A stretch of 64,000 nucleotides of DNA from Kitasatospora sp. GP82 (lineage in GTDB: Bacteria > Actinomycetota > Actinomycetes > Streptomycetales > Streptomycetaceae). The stretch lies in assembly GCF_029892105.1 (NCBI RefSeq), contig NZ_JARZAJ010000004.1, forward strand, positions 186,001 to 250,000, read 5' to 3'. Positions within the stretch are counted from its first letter, which is position 1. Each line of letters begins with the position of its first letter. The position numbers were made by a program, and so were the translations under genes. Shown here piece by piece: positions 21,486-29,304 of the stretch. The notes below the pieces were generated by a model. The model did no database searches. It was given only the letters and a program-made list of their open reading frames with translations, and was not told the origin of the DNA.

Positions 21486-22676
21486 GTGGAGATCGAATCG
21501 TTCCGGGCCCTGCTGACCGACGAGGGCCGGGCGCTGCTGGCCGAGCTGCGCGACTTCAAGCCCGGCGAGGAGCTGGCGCTGGCCACCCGGCTGCGCCGTG
21601 ACCACCCGGCCGGGCTGGTGTCGGCCGCGCTCGCCCAGGCACAGCTGCGGCAGCGGGCCAGGGCGAAGTTCCGCGAGCAGGCGGATGCGCTGTACTTCAC
21701 GCCGAACGGCGTCGAGCAGGCGACCCGCCGCAGCGTGGCCGAGTGGCGCGCGCAGCGCTTCGCCGCGCTCGGGGTGCGCCGCCTGGCCGACCTGTGCTGC
21801 GGGATCGGCGGGGACGCGATCGCGCTGGCCCGCGTCGGCATCTCGGTGCTGGCGGTCGACCGCGACCCGCTGACCTGCGCCGTCGCCGAGGCGAACGCCG
21901 CAGCGCTGGGCCTGTCCGAGCTGATCGAGGTGCGCTGCGCGGATGTCACCGAGGTGGATGTGACCGGGTACGACGCGGTCTTCACCGACCCGGCGCGCCG
22001 TACCTCACGCGGCCGGGTCTTCGACCCGGAGGCGTACTCGCCGCCGCTCTCCTGGGCGATCGAGGCAGCCCGCCGTACGCCCTTCGGTGCACTGAAGATC
22101 GCGCCCGGCATCCCGCACGAGCTGGTCCCCGAGGGCGCCGAGGCCGAGTGGGTCTCGGACCACGGCGAGGTGAAGGAGGCGGCCATCTGGTTCGGCACCC
22201 GGGCCGCCCACCCGCACCGGGCGACCCTGCTTCCCGGCGACCGCACCCTGACCGGCGGCCTGCTGCCCGACCCCGCGGCCGGCCCGGTGCGCCGCTACCT
22301 CTACGAGCCGGACGGCGCGGTGATCCGGGCCCACCTGGTCGCCGAGGTGGCCGAGCAGATCGGCGGGACGCTGATCGACCCGATGATCGCCTACCTGACC
22401 TCCGACCGGCTGGTGGCGACCCCCTACGCGCACGCGTACGAGATCTCCGACGTCCTGCCCTTCAACGTGAAGAAGCTGAAGGCCCTGCTGCGCGAGCGCG
22501 GGGTCGGCACGGTGGTGATCAAGAAGCGCGGTATCGGCATCACCCCGGAGGAGCTGCGCCGCCAGCTCAAGCCCAGCGGGCCGAACGAGCTGACGGTGAT
22601 CCTCAGCCGGACCGACCACGGCCCGCTGATGATGCTGGGCCGGCCGGTGACGGCCGCTCAGCCGGTGGGCGCCTGA
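21486..22676 (+). CDS. SAM-dependent methyltransferase with THUMP-like domain
   Basis: A 396-residue class I methyltransferase. The SAM-binding motif I is LADLCCGIGGDAIALA (about 100-115), motif II ends in AVDRD, and the catalytic-type motif FTDPARR lies near residue 162. The C-terminal part (about 300-390) is the THUMP-like domain seen in an actinobacterial family annotated as class I SAM-dependent methyltransferase; RNA is the probable substrate by analogy to TrmG10/Trm14-type enzymes, which is inference. The GTG start at 21486 fits the expected N-terminus. Its last 19 bases overlap the end of the convergent deacetylase gene. Confidence 0.88.
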   Translation: MEIESFRALLTDEGRALLAELRDFKPGEELALATRLRRDHPAGLVSAALAQAQLRQRARAKFREQADALYFTPNGVEQATRRSVAEWRAQRFAALGVRRLADLCCGIGGDAIALARVGISVLAVDRDPLTCAVAEANAAALGLSELIEVRCADVTEVDVTGYDAVFTDPARRTSRGRVFDPEAYSPPLSWAIEAARRTPFGALKIAPGIPHELVPEGAEAEWVSDHGEVKEAAIWFGTRAAHPHRATLLPGDRTLTGGLLPDPAAGPVRRYLYEPDGAVIRAHLVAEVAEQIGGTLIDPMIAYLTSDRLVATPYAHAYEISDVLPFNVKKLKALLRERGVGTVVIKKRGIGITPEELRRQLKPSGPNELTVILSRTDHGPLMMLGRPVTAAQPVGA

Positions 22677-23530
22677 ATGTAGTCCTCCAGGCGGGCGACC
22701 GCGAAGCCCTGCTCCTGGATGCGGCTGAGCAGCTCGCCGAACATCTGGGTCATGGTCTCGCCCTTGAGCTCCGAGGGTCCGCGGAAGTGGGCGAGGATGA
22801 TGTCGCCGGGCTTCAGCTTCTTGTCGCCGGACTGGTACTGCATGTCGTGGATCTGCATCGACTCCCGCCACAGCACCACGGCGCGCGGCCCGCACTCCTG
22901 CACCGCGGTGTTCAGCGTGGCGGTGTGCGCGCCGTCGCCGAACGGCGGGCGGAAGAGCAGCGGGGCCGTGCCGTACTGCTGGGTGAGCGCCGACTGGTCG
23001 TCGCAGACCTCGGACTTCTGCCTGGCCGCCGAGATCCTGCTCATCTGCGGGTGGTCCACGGTGTGGTTCTGGATGTGGTTGCCGAGGGCCTGGAGCGGCT
23101 TGAAGTAGCCGTAGTCGTTCTTGACGATGTCCTTGGTCAGGAACATCGAGATCGGCACCTTGAGGTCGGTGAGCATCTCGACGAACTTGGGGTCCTTCTC
23201 GGCCCCGTCGTCGATGGTGACGAAGACGACCTTGTCCTTGGTCGGCACCTCGCTGAAGACCGGCACCGTGCCGGTCCTGGCCAGCTTGATCGGCTTGTCG
23301 GCCGGCGCGGCGGGCGCCTGCGGCAGCGGCTTGAGGCCCCACTTCGACCACGCCGCGGTCTGCGGCGCGCCCGGGGAATCGGAGGCCTGGGGTGCGGCGG
23401 AGGCCTGGGCCGTCGGGGCCGCCGGGCTCTCGGGTGCGGCGGCCTTGCCGCCACCGCCGCCGCTGCTGCACCCCGTGACCGACAGCAGCAGTACCGCCGC
23501 CCCGGCCGCGTACGTCCTGAAGTTCCTCAC
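22658..23530 (-). CDS. Polysaccharide deacetylase lipoprotein
   Basis: A 290-residue secreted lipoprotein of the NodB/carbohydrate esterase 4 family, which removes acetyl groups from surface glycans. The signal peptide ends in lipobox LSVTGC with Cys21 as lipid anchor, followed by a Gly/Ala/Pro linker. The catalytic base and metal-binding Asp are in VTIDDG (Asp106, Asp107) and metal ligands are His155 and His159 (NHTVDH); RPPFGDG is motif 3. The usual FDDG is IDDG here. The GTG start overlaps the stop of the upstream small gene as GTGA, implying translational coupling with the tsaD group. Confidence 0.9.
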   Translation of the reverse strand: MRNFRTYAAGAAVLLLSVTGCSSGGGGGKAAAPESPAAPTAQASAAPQASDSPGAPQTAAWSKWGLKPLPQAPAAPADKPIKLARTGTVPVFSEVPTKDKVVFVTIDDGAEKDPKFVEMLTDLKVPISMFLTKDIVKNDYGYFKPLQALGNHIQNHTVDHPQMSRISAARQKSEVCDDQSALTQQYGTAPLLFRPPFGDGAHTATLNTAVQECGPRAVVLWRESMQIHDMQYQSGDKKLKPGDIILAHFRGPSELKGETMTQMFGELLSRIQEQGFAVARLEDYIQAPTG

Positions 23531-23841
23531 CGCGCCGCGCTCCCAGTCCTTGTCCGCCCAACACTCACAGGGACGTCACGCTGTTCCACGTGGTTGCTGG
23601 TGAAGCTCCAGCGGTGCACCGGGCGCGAGAGCAGTTCGGCGGGCGGGTCGGGGACGGGGGACGGCTCCGCCGTCCACCAGGTGATCAGCAGCACCCGGTC
23701 CCCCGGGGCGGTGAACACCTCCGTACGGGCCGGACCGGCCGAGCCGCGCAGCGCGGGCAGGGCGGCGTCGTGCACCCAGCGGTAGAGTTCGCCGCCCCGG
23801 CCCTCGGCCGCCCTGGCCTCCCACATCTGCGCGACGGTCAC
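23527..23841 (-). CDS. Conserved-looking small protein coupled to tsaD, function unknown
   Basis: A 104-residue protein read from the GTG at 23841, which overlaps the tsaD stop as GTGA; its own stop overlaps the deacetylase start in the same way. The sequence ([20 protein letters not shown], then [18 protein letters not shown]) has no signal peptide or membrane segment. The Trp-rich strand RVLLITWW suggests a small alpha/beta fold, perhaps dimeric alpha-beta barrel, but this is a guess. Codon bias is strong. The tight coupling argues that it is expressed with TsaD. Confidence 0.75.
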   Translation of the reverse strand: MTVAQMWEARAAEGRGGELYRWVHDAALPALRGSAGPARTEVFTAPGDRVLLITWWTAEPSPVPDPPAELLSRPVHRWSFTSNHVEQRDVPVSVGRTRTGSAAR

Positions 23842-24920
23842 GACTGAAGCGCCCGGTGCGCGGCGGAGTGCAGGTCGGTGTGCGGCACCGAGACCTCGGT
23901 GACCGGCAGCGAGGAGTCGGCGGAGAGGTCGAAGGCGGACGGCGCCCGGTCGCGCCAGACCATCTCGGCACCGAGCGCGGCGACCATCGCGCCGTTGTCG
24001 GTGCACAGGCCCGGACGCGGCACCCGCAGCACGATGCCCGCCTTGTCACAGCGCTGCTGGGCCATCTCGCGCAGCCGCGAGTTGGCCGCCACACCGCCGC
24101 CGATCATCAGATGGTCGACACCGTTGGCCTTGCACGCCTTGACGGCCTTGCGGGTGAGCACATCGGTGACGGCCTCCTGGAAGGAAGCGGCGACATCGGC
24201 GATCGGCACGCTCTCGCCCGCCCGGCGCCTGGCCTCGACCCAGCGGGCGACGGCCGTCTTGAGGCCGGAGAAGGAGAAGTCGTACTCGGGGTCCTTGGGG
24301 CCGCTCAGACCGCGCGGGAAGGCGATCGCCCTCGGGTCGCCCTCGCGGGCCTTGCGGTCCACCACCGGGCCGCCGGGGAAGCCGAGGCCGAGCACCCGGG
24401 CGACCTTGTCGAAGGCCTCGCCCGCCGCGTCGTCGATGGTGGCGCCGAGCGGGCGGACATCGGTGGTGATGTCGGCGCTGAGCAGCAGCGAGGAGTGGCC
24501 GCCGGAGACCAGCAGGGCCATCGTGGGCTGCGGCAGCCGGCCGTGCTCCAGCTGGTCCACGCAGATGTGCGAGGCGAGGTGGTTGACCCCGTACAGCGGC
24601 TTGTCCAGCGCCCACGCGTACGCCTTGGCCGCGCTCACGCCGACCAGCAGCGCCCCGGCGAGGCCGGGACCTGCGGTGACGGCGATGCCGTCCAGGTCGG
24701 ACGCCTTGATCCCGGCGGTGTCCAGGGCGCGCCGAATGGTCGGGACCATCGCCTCCAGGTGCGCCCGGCTGGCGATCTCGGGGACGACGCCGCCGAAGCG
24801 GGCGTGGTCGTTGACGCTGGAGGCGACCGCGTCGGCGAGCAGGGTGGTCCCCCGGACGATGCCGACTCCGGTCTCGTCGCAGGAGGTCTCGATACCGAGG
24901 ACGAGCGGTTCGTCAGCCAT
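23838..24920 (-). CDS. tsaD: tRNA N6-adenosine threonylcarbamoyltransferase TsaD
   Basis: A 360-residue ASKHA-fold enzyme that transfers threonylcarbamoyl to A37 of ANN-decoding tRNAs, making t6A together with TsaB and TsaE. Landmarks are GIETSCDET at the start, metal ligands His114 and His118 in HLASHIC, the ATP-binding VSGGHSSL, and the third metal ligand Asp late in [10 protein letters not shown]. Length is slightly above the usual 340. The start overlaps the end of rimI by 8 bases. tsaB, rimI and tsaE are close by on the same strand. Confidence 0.97.
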   Translation of the reverse strand: MADEPLVLGIETSCDETGVGIVRGTTLLADAVASSVNDHARFGGVVPEIASRAHLEAMVPTIRRALDTAGIKASDLDGIAVTAGPGLAGALLVGVSAAKAYAWALDKPLYGVNHLASHICVDQLEHGRLPQPTMALLVSGGHSSLLLSADITTDVRPLGATIDDAAGEAFDKVARVLGLGFPGGPVVDRKAREGDPRAIAFPRGLSGPKDPEYDFSFSGLKTAVARWVEARRRAGESVPIADVAASFQEAVTDVLTRKAVKACKANGVDHLMIGGGVAANSRLREMAQQRCDKAGIVLRVPRPGLCTDNGAMVAALGAEMVWRDRAPSAFDLSADSSLPVTEVSVPHTDLHSAAHRALQS

Positions 24921-25560
24921 GCTCAGGTTCCTTCACGTCGTACTGCGGGACGTCCTGCTGCGGGGCGTCCTCCTGCGGGTTGTCGAGACGCATGACCAGT
25001 GCGTCCACATTGGCGGGCTGGTAGTAGCCGCGCCGGATGCCGACCGGCTGGAAGCCGAAGCGCTCGTAGAGGCGCTGGGCGCGCGGGTTGTCCACCCGTA
25101 CCTCCAGCAGCAGCTCGGCGCAGTCCCGGCGGGCGGCTTCCGCGATCAGATCGGCCAGCAGAGCGCTGCCGAGGCCGGTGCCCTGGTGGCCGGGTTCGAC
25201 CGCGATGGTCTGGACATCGCCCTCACCGGAGACCACCATCAGCCCTGCGTAGCCGACGATGGCGCCGTCGGGCGTGGTGGCGACGGTGTAGTGGCGGGTG
25301 CCGCCGGGACGGACCTCGGCCAGCTCGGACCAGTACATCCCGTGCGACCAGGCGTCTTCGGGGAAGAGCCGGAGTTCCAGCTCCATCACCGGGTCGATGT
25401 CCCACCAGCGCATCGGCCGGAGGGCCACCGCACGGCGGCGCCGATCGGTGGGCTCGATCCGGTCGCCGGTCGGCCGATCGGTGAGCTCGCTGCCGGGCCG
25501 ATCGGTGAGCTCGCTACGCTCGCTGCCGGGCCGATCGGTGAGCTCGCTACGCTCGCTCAC
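24913..25560 (-). CDS. rimI: Ribosomal protein S18 alanine N-acetyltransferase (GNAT), with repeat-derived N-terminal extension
   Basis: A GNAT acetyltransferase. The domain starts at about residue 50 ([25 protein letters not shown]) and has the acetyl-CoA loop [14 protein letters not shown] and the [19 protein letters not shown] motif of RimI. Position between tsaB and tsaD is the conserved rimI site. The first 45 or so residues consist of repeats of [11 protein letters not shown] encoded by a DNA repeat, not part of the fold. The GTG at 25560 overlaps the tsaB stop (GTGA), so this start may be used by coupling, but a GTG near 25428 just before the domain would also give a complete enzyme. 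Confidence 0.88.
   Translation of the reverse strand: MSERSELTDRPGSERSELTDRPGSELTDRPTGDRIEPTDRRRRAVALRPMRWWDIDPVMELELRLFPEDAWSHGMYWSELAEVRPGGTRHYTVATTPDGAIVGYAGLMVVSGEGDVQTIAVEPGHQGTGLGSALLADLIAEAARRDCAELLLEVRVDNPRAQRLYERFGFQPVGIRRGYYQPANVDALVMRLDNPQEDAPQQDVPQYDVKEPEHG
25441..25560. repeat. Tandem short repeats at the tsaB-rimI junction
   Basis: The core ccgatcggtgagctcgct occurs at 25474, 25498 and 25531, with a degenerate copy (ccgatcggtgggctcgat) at 25441. The two right-hand copies carry the insert acgctcgct, giving a 33-bp unit at 25498-25530 and a 30-base terminal unit. It reads in frame with rimI and codes for [13 protein letters not shown] peptide. Such gagcgtagcgagc motifs are scattered in actinobacterial genomes and look like small mobile or expandable repeats. 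Confidence 0.85.
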
Positions 25561-26210
25561 GCCGGCAGCACCGCCTTGTAGCCCGCAGGCACCTGGGCGT
25601 CCGGCCGGCGCAGGTAGAGCGGGACATTGGGCAGCAGTTCGCGCCCGGCGGCCAGCTCGGTGGCGGCGAAGTCCGCGAGCGCACCGGCCGAGACGTGTTC
25701 GGGCCCCTGCGCGTGGGGGAAGGTGTCGGGGTAGAGCAGCGCTCCGGCGCCGACCGAGCGAGCCTCGGGGGCCAGTTCGGCAGGGCGGTCCACGGCGGGG
25801 CCCTGCACCCGGATGCCGGAGTCGTCGTACGAGGCCCAGTAGACCTCCTTGCGACGCGCGTCGGTGGCAACCGTGAACGGTCCGGTGAGGCCCTCGGCAC
25901 GGGCCTGGTGGGCGATGGCGTCCAGGGTGCAGACACCGTGGACGGGCACCCCGAGCGCGTCTCCGAGCGCGGCGGCGGTGACCAGGCCGACCCGCAGACC
26001 GGTGTAGGGGCCCGGGCCGACACCGACCGCGATGGCGGTCAGCCGGTGCTTGTCGACGCCTGCGGTGCGCAGCACCTCTTCCACGGCAGGGAGCAGCAGC
26101 TCGCCATGCCTTCTGGCGTCGACCTGGAAGGTCTCGGCGAGGACGGCCGTGCCGTCGTGGACGGCGGCGGTGACGGCGGGGGTTGCGGTGTCGAACGCGA
26201 GCAGCAGCAC
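25557..26210 (-). CDS. tsaB: tRNA threonylcarbamoyladenosine biosynthesis protein TsaB
   Basis: A 217-residue TsaD paralogue that forms the core dimer of the t6A transferase complex. It begins LLLAFDTATPAVTAAV, the ASKHA phosphate-1 region, and contains GVGPGPYTGLRVG, the family signature. It lacks the metal-binding His pair of TsaD, as expected. The GTG at 26210 starts exactly at this conserved N-terminus; the Shine-Dalgarno is weak. It is first in the tsaB-rimI-tsaD series and is divergent from the gene at 26344. Confidence 0.95.
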   Translation of the reverse strand: MLLLAFDTATPAVTAAVHDGTAVLAETFQVDARRHGELLLPAVEEVLRTAGVDKHRLTAIAVGVGPGPYTGLRVGLVTAAALGDALGVPVHGVCTLDAIAHQARAEGLTGPFTVATDARRKEVYWASYDDSGIRVQGPAVDRPAELAPEARSVGAGALLYPDTFPHAQGPEHVSAGALADFAATELAAGRELLPNVPLYLRRPDAQVPAGYKAVLPA

Positions 26211-26343
26211 GGGGTCAAGGTTAGAGGGTCGCCGGGGTCGACATTTCGTACTGGTTCGGAACACACGTCCGGATCGGTCCGGTGCAGCCCGACAGACCTG
26301 GCACGATGGGCCCGGACAGCATGAGGCGGCGATCGGAGCGCAC

Positions 26344-26955
26344 GTGGCGAACACGCGTCCTGGAGTGGTGGTCACCGGCCTGACCGTCGGTGCCCTGGCG
26401 GTGGTCGGCCTGCTGGCGTTCCAGGCCAACGGCGCGGAGACCAGGGCCATTGCCGCCAAGCCGTCGGCGAGCACCAGTGCCGGCACCGGTGCCGGCACCG
26501 GCACCACGACCGCCCCGGCCGCCGGCGCCGCCCCCACCCCTCCCCCGCTGCCCGCCACCTCGGGCACCGGCCGCCGGGTGGTGTACTCGCTCGGCAGCAA
26601 CTCGGTCTGGCTGGTGGACCCGAGGAAGACGCCGCCGGTCCAGGCGGCCTTCAAGGTCACCCCGGGGACGGCCGAGCCGAGCCCCGGCAACTACAGCGTC
26701 TACAGCCGCACGGCTTCGACCACCGGCACCGACGGCGTGCAGATCGAGCACGTGGTGCGCTTCAGCCAGCAGAGCGGGACGGTCTTCGGCTTCAGCGCCG
26801 CCGTGAACGGCGGGACGGTCACCCCGAGCGCCTCGCCGTCCGCCACCGCGGACGCGGGCAGGCTGAAGACCGGCGGCATCCGCTCCAGCCGGACCGACGG
26901 CCAGACACTGTGGGACTTCGCCCCGACCGGCACCAAGGTCGTCGTGATCCCGTAG
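26344..26955 (+). CDS. Secreted or membrane-anchored protein of unknown function
   Basis: A 203-residue protein with an N-terminal hydrophobic helix (about residues 7-27, VVTGLTVGALAVVGLLAF), a Thr/Gly/Ala/Pro-rich linker to about residue 75, and a compact beta-rich domain beginning RRVVYSLGSNSVWLVD. The domain layout (VYSL..VWLVD..FKVTPG) recalls the first half of YkuD L,D-transpeptidases, but the catalytic HG...SHGC motif is absent, so it is unlikely to be an active transpeptidase. The GTG at 26344 has GGAGC six bases upstream. A bidirectional hairpin follows the stop. Confidence 0.75.
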   Translation: MANTRPGVVVTGLTVGALAVVGLLAFQANGAETRAIAAKPSASTSAGTGAGTGTTTAPAAGAAPTPPPLPATSGTGRRVVYSLGSNSVWLVDPRKTPPVQAAFKVTPGTAEPSPGNYSVYSRTASTTGTDGVQIEHVVRFSQQSGTVFGFSAAVNGGTVTPSASPSATADAGRLKTGGIRSSRTDGQTLWDFAPTGTKVVVIP

Positions 26956-26963
26956 CCCCGGGA

Positions 26964-26995
26964 CCGCCGGATCCCCCCCGGGGGGGATGTGGCGG
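26964..26995. terminator. Shared hairpin between convergent genes
   Basis: Stem of a 5-bp outer part (26964-26968 with 26991-26995), a small internal loop and a 7-bp inner GC stem. It lies 9 bases after the stop of the plus-strand gene and 12 from the stop of the minus-strand small gene, so it can serve both. Confidence 0.65.
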
Positions 26996-27006
26996 CGGGC
27001 TGCGGC

Positions 27007-27207
27007 CTACGCGGCCTTCGGGGTGTGGGCGGGAGGCTTCGCCGACTTGGCGTCCGCCTCCGGCTTCGGCGGGGTGGACACGGCGGCGGCGGCCGCGCAG
27101 GCGGCCAGCAACGTACGCATCGGGACCGCCGGGCCGTCCTCGGCGGGGCAGTCATCCGGAACCCGCCGGTGCGGGGTGGGCTTGGCGGCGGGGGTGGTGC
27201 TCGACAT
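27007..27207 (-). CDS. Small Ala/Pro-rich protein under a candidate iron box
   Basis: A 66-residue protein starting with SSTTPAAKPTPHRRVPDD. Third codon positions are almost all G or C, and GGGAGG stands at ideal spacing before the ATG, so it is very likely translated despite its size. A hydrophobic Ala-rich stretch (MRTLLAACAAAAAVSTPP, about 30-47, with one Cys) could be a helix; the C-terminus is Lys/Pro/Ala-rich. Directly before the Shine-Dalgarno is a palindrome resembling a DtxR/IdeR (DmdR1) box, suggesting iron-dependent repression. No known family is recognised, and function is open. Confidence 0.7.
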   Translation of the reverse strand: MSSTTPAAKPTPHRRVPDDCPAEDGPAVPMRTLLAACAAAAAVSTPPKPEADAKSAKPPAHTPKAA

Positions 27208-27219
27208 GGCGCCTCCCTA

Positions 27220-27239
27220 GTTAGGCAGACCTAACCGCA
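27220..27239 (-). promoter_or_regulatory. Candidate DtxR/IdeR-type iron box
   Basis: The palindrome GTTAGG-CAGA-CCTAAC spans 27220-27235. Read on the minus strand and aligned to the 19-base IdeR/DmdR1 consensus, about 13 of 19 positions match, including the intact GGTTAGG and CCTAA blocks. It abuts the Shine-Dalgarno of the small gene at 27007-27207, so a bound repressor would cover the promoter or start site. Confidence 0.6.
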
Positions 27240-27368
27240 GCACCATCCCACCATGCCGGAGGGCCCGGCCGCAACACTTTGCCGACGCCCTGTCGGAAAC
27301 CTCCCTCGTACGTGCGACCGCCTTCACTCGATCCGGTGATGGAATCCGGTGGGACCGGGCCGTTCGGC

Positions 27369-27884
27369 TCAGGCCGGCTCGACAGCCAGGGCCGAGAGAT
27401 CGACGGCCGCCCAGCGCTCGCCGAGACCGGTCACCGTCACCCGGCGCGGGTCCGAATCGTCCTCGGCCGTGCCGCCGATCGCCCGCTCGATCCGGACTTC
27501 CAGCCGGTCCTCGGTCAGCTGCTCGACCTTGCCCTCGCCCCACTCGACCACGATCACCGACTCGGGCAGCGAGACGTCCAGGTCGAGGTCCTCCATCTCG
27601 TCCAGTCCGCCGCCCAGCCGGTAGGCGTCCACGTGCACCAGCGCGGGACCACCGGTCAGCGAGGGGTGCACCCGGGCGATCACGAAGGTCGGCGAGGTCA
27701 CCGCGCCCCGTACGCCGAGGCCCTCGCCCAGGCCGCGGGTCAGGGTGGTCTTCCCGGCGCCCAGCTCGCCGGAGAGCAGCACCAGGTCACCCGCCCTGAG
27801 CAGCGCGGCGAGGTCCCGGCCGAGCCGGTTCATCCGCTCGGGGGAGGCAACAGTGATGGCGGTCTGCGAGCCCATCGGGGTCAC
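27369..27884 (-). CDS. tsaE: tRNA threonylcarbamoyladenosine biosynthesis ATPase TsaE
   Basis: A 171-residue P-loop ATPase that drives turnover of the TsaB-TsaD complex. The Walker A motif is GELGAGKTT (39-47), followed by the TSPTF switch motif, and HVDAYRL and VVEWGE strands typical of the family. The GTG at 27884 has GAAGGAA about five bases upstream and is preferred over Met4. The alpha/beta hydrolase gene lies 43 bases upstream, as in other streptomycetes, in the order alr-hydrolase-tsaE. Confidence 0.95.
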   Translation of the reverse strand: MTPMGSQTAITVASPERMNRLGRDLAALLRAGDLVLLSGELGAGKTTLTRGLGEGLGVRGAVTSPTFVIARVHPSLTGGPALVHVDAYRLGGGLDEMEDLDLDVSLPESVIVVEWGEGKVEQLTEDRLEVRIERAIGGTAEDDSDPRRVTVTGLGERWAAVDLSALAVEPA

Positions 27885-27927
27885 GGATTCCTTCCGGGGG
27901 TGTTCGACCGGCTGGTGCCGGTGACGG

Positions 27928-29304
27928 TCAGGCTTCGGGGTCGCCGTCCGACCCGGCCAGGTCGCGGACGGCCTGCGGCAGCGGAGCCGCGCCGATGTGC
28001 TCGACGGCCCGCCCGAGCAGCCCGGCGAGGCGCTGGTCCACCAGCTCCGGGCGTTCCAGCATCACCAGGTGGCCGGCGTCCTGGACCAGCACCAGCTCGG
28101 CCTCGGGCAGCTCCCGGGCGATCGCCTCACTGTGCTCGGGCGGCGTGAGCAGGTCCTTGGTACCGGCCAGGACGAGGGTCGGGATGCCCCGCAGTGCGAC
28201 CAGGGCCTCGGTCTTCTCGTGGGCGCCGAAGGCCGGGTAGAACTCGGCCACCACGTCGATCGGGGTGGCGTCCAGCAGCTGCTCGGCGAACCGGATCACG
28301 GCCGGGTCCACATCCTTCGTCCCGAAGGAGAACCTGCGGTACAGCACACCCGTCAGGTCCGAGCCCAGGCGGCGGGTGGCCTCCACCAGCTCGACCTGGC
28401 GGCCCAGCAGTCTCACCACCCCGGGGGCGAGGCGGCGCAGCAGTTTGGCACCGGCGGCGGGCAGCCCGAGGGTGACGGAGTTCCAGTTGCCCGCCAGCGT
28501 GCCGATCAGGGCGACCCCGGCGACGCGGTCGCGGAACAGCTCGGGGTACTGGTCGGCCAGTGCCATCACGGTCATGCCGCCCATCGAGTGGCCGACCAGG
28601 ACGATCGGGCCCTCGGGGGCGACGGCGTCCACGACCGCCTTGAGGTCGCCGCCCAGCTGGTCGATGGAGGACGCCTCCCCCGCCAGGAAGGAGCGGGAGC
28701 GCTCGGAGCGGCCGTGGCTGCGCTGGTCCCAGAAGACCAGCCGCATGCCCTCGCGCAGTGCGGCGCGCTGGAAGTGCCAGCTGTCCTGGCTGAGGCAGTA
28801 GCCGTGGCAGAAGATCACGGTGACCGCCGCGCCCGGGGTCTCGGGGGCCGCCGCGCCGAAGCTGCGGCGGTTGGCGGCCCGCACCAGCGCGCCGGAGCCC
28901 GCCAGTACGCCCGGCAGCCCCGTCCGGTCGACGTGGTTCTCGCCGCGCATGCGGGAGAACCAGCCCCGCCCGCCTCTGCCGTCCTCCGGGTGCACCTGGA
29001 CGGGGCCGGCCCAGCCGGTGCCGTCCAGCTCCACGTACAGCTCGGTGCCGTCCGGGGCCGCCACCGTGCGCGGGCGGCCGCGCAGCGAACCGTACGGGGC
29101 GGCGGCGTCCAGCTCCTGCCGCGCCCGGCGGCGCATCGTACGGCCGACCGTCAGCCGTTCTATCGCCACCCCGGCGGCGGCACCGGCCGCGACCACGCCG
29201 ACCGAGATACCGATCAGCCCGGCCCGGCTCACCCCGGCCGAGGCCGACTCGGCGGCCTTCGCCACGGCGGCCACCGGGTTGCGGCTGACGGTCGGCTCAC
29301 TCAC
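27928..29304 (-). CDS. Membrane-anchored alpha/beta hydrolase
   Basis: A 458-residue protein with an N-terminal hydrophobic segment (about 28-50, GLIGISVGVVAAGAAAGVAI) and an alpha/beta hydrolase domain. The oxyanion region reads FCHGYCLSQDSW, the nucleophile Ser is in VGHSMGG, the acid is likely Asp in LAGTKDLLTPPEHSE, and the final His is in VQDAGHLVMLE. Substrate is unknown. The start overlaps the alr stop by 4 bases (GTGA), so translation is coupled to alanine racemase; a link to wall metabolism is possible but inferred only from position. Confidence 0.9.
   Translation of the reverse strand: MSEPTVSRNPVAAVAKAAESASAGVSRAGLIGISVGVVAAGAAAGVAIERLTVGRTMRRRARQELDAAAPYGSLRGRPRTVAAPDGTELYVELDGTGWAGPVQVHPEDGRGGRGWFSRMRGENHVDRTGLPGVLAGSGALVRAANRRSFGAAAPETPGAAVTVIFCHGYCLSQDSWHFQRAALREGMRLVFWDQRSHGRSERSRSFLAGEASSIDQLGGDLKAVVDAVAPEGPIVLVGHSMGGMTVMALADQYPELFRDRVAGVALIGTLAGNWNSVTLGLPAAGAKLLRRLAPGVVRLLGRQVELVEATRRLGSDLTGVLYRRFSFGTKDVDPAVIRFAEQLLDATPIDVVAEFYPAFGAHEKTEALVALRGIPTLVLAGTKDLLTPPEHSEAIARELPEAELVLVQDAGHLVMLERPELVDQRLAGLLGRAVEHIGAAPLPQAVRDLAGSDGDPEA

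Noticed and set aside
25441..25560. CRISPR-like tandem repeats
   Set aside because: Units are contiguous and differ in length, with no unique spacers and no cas genes.
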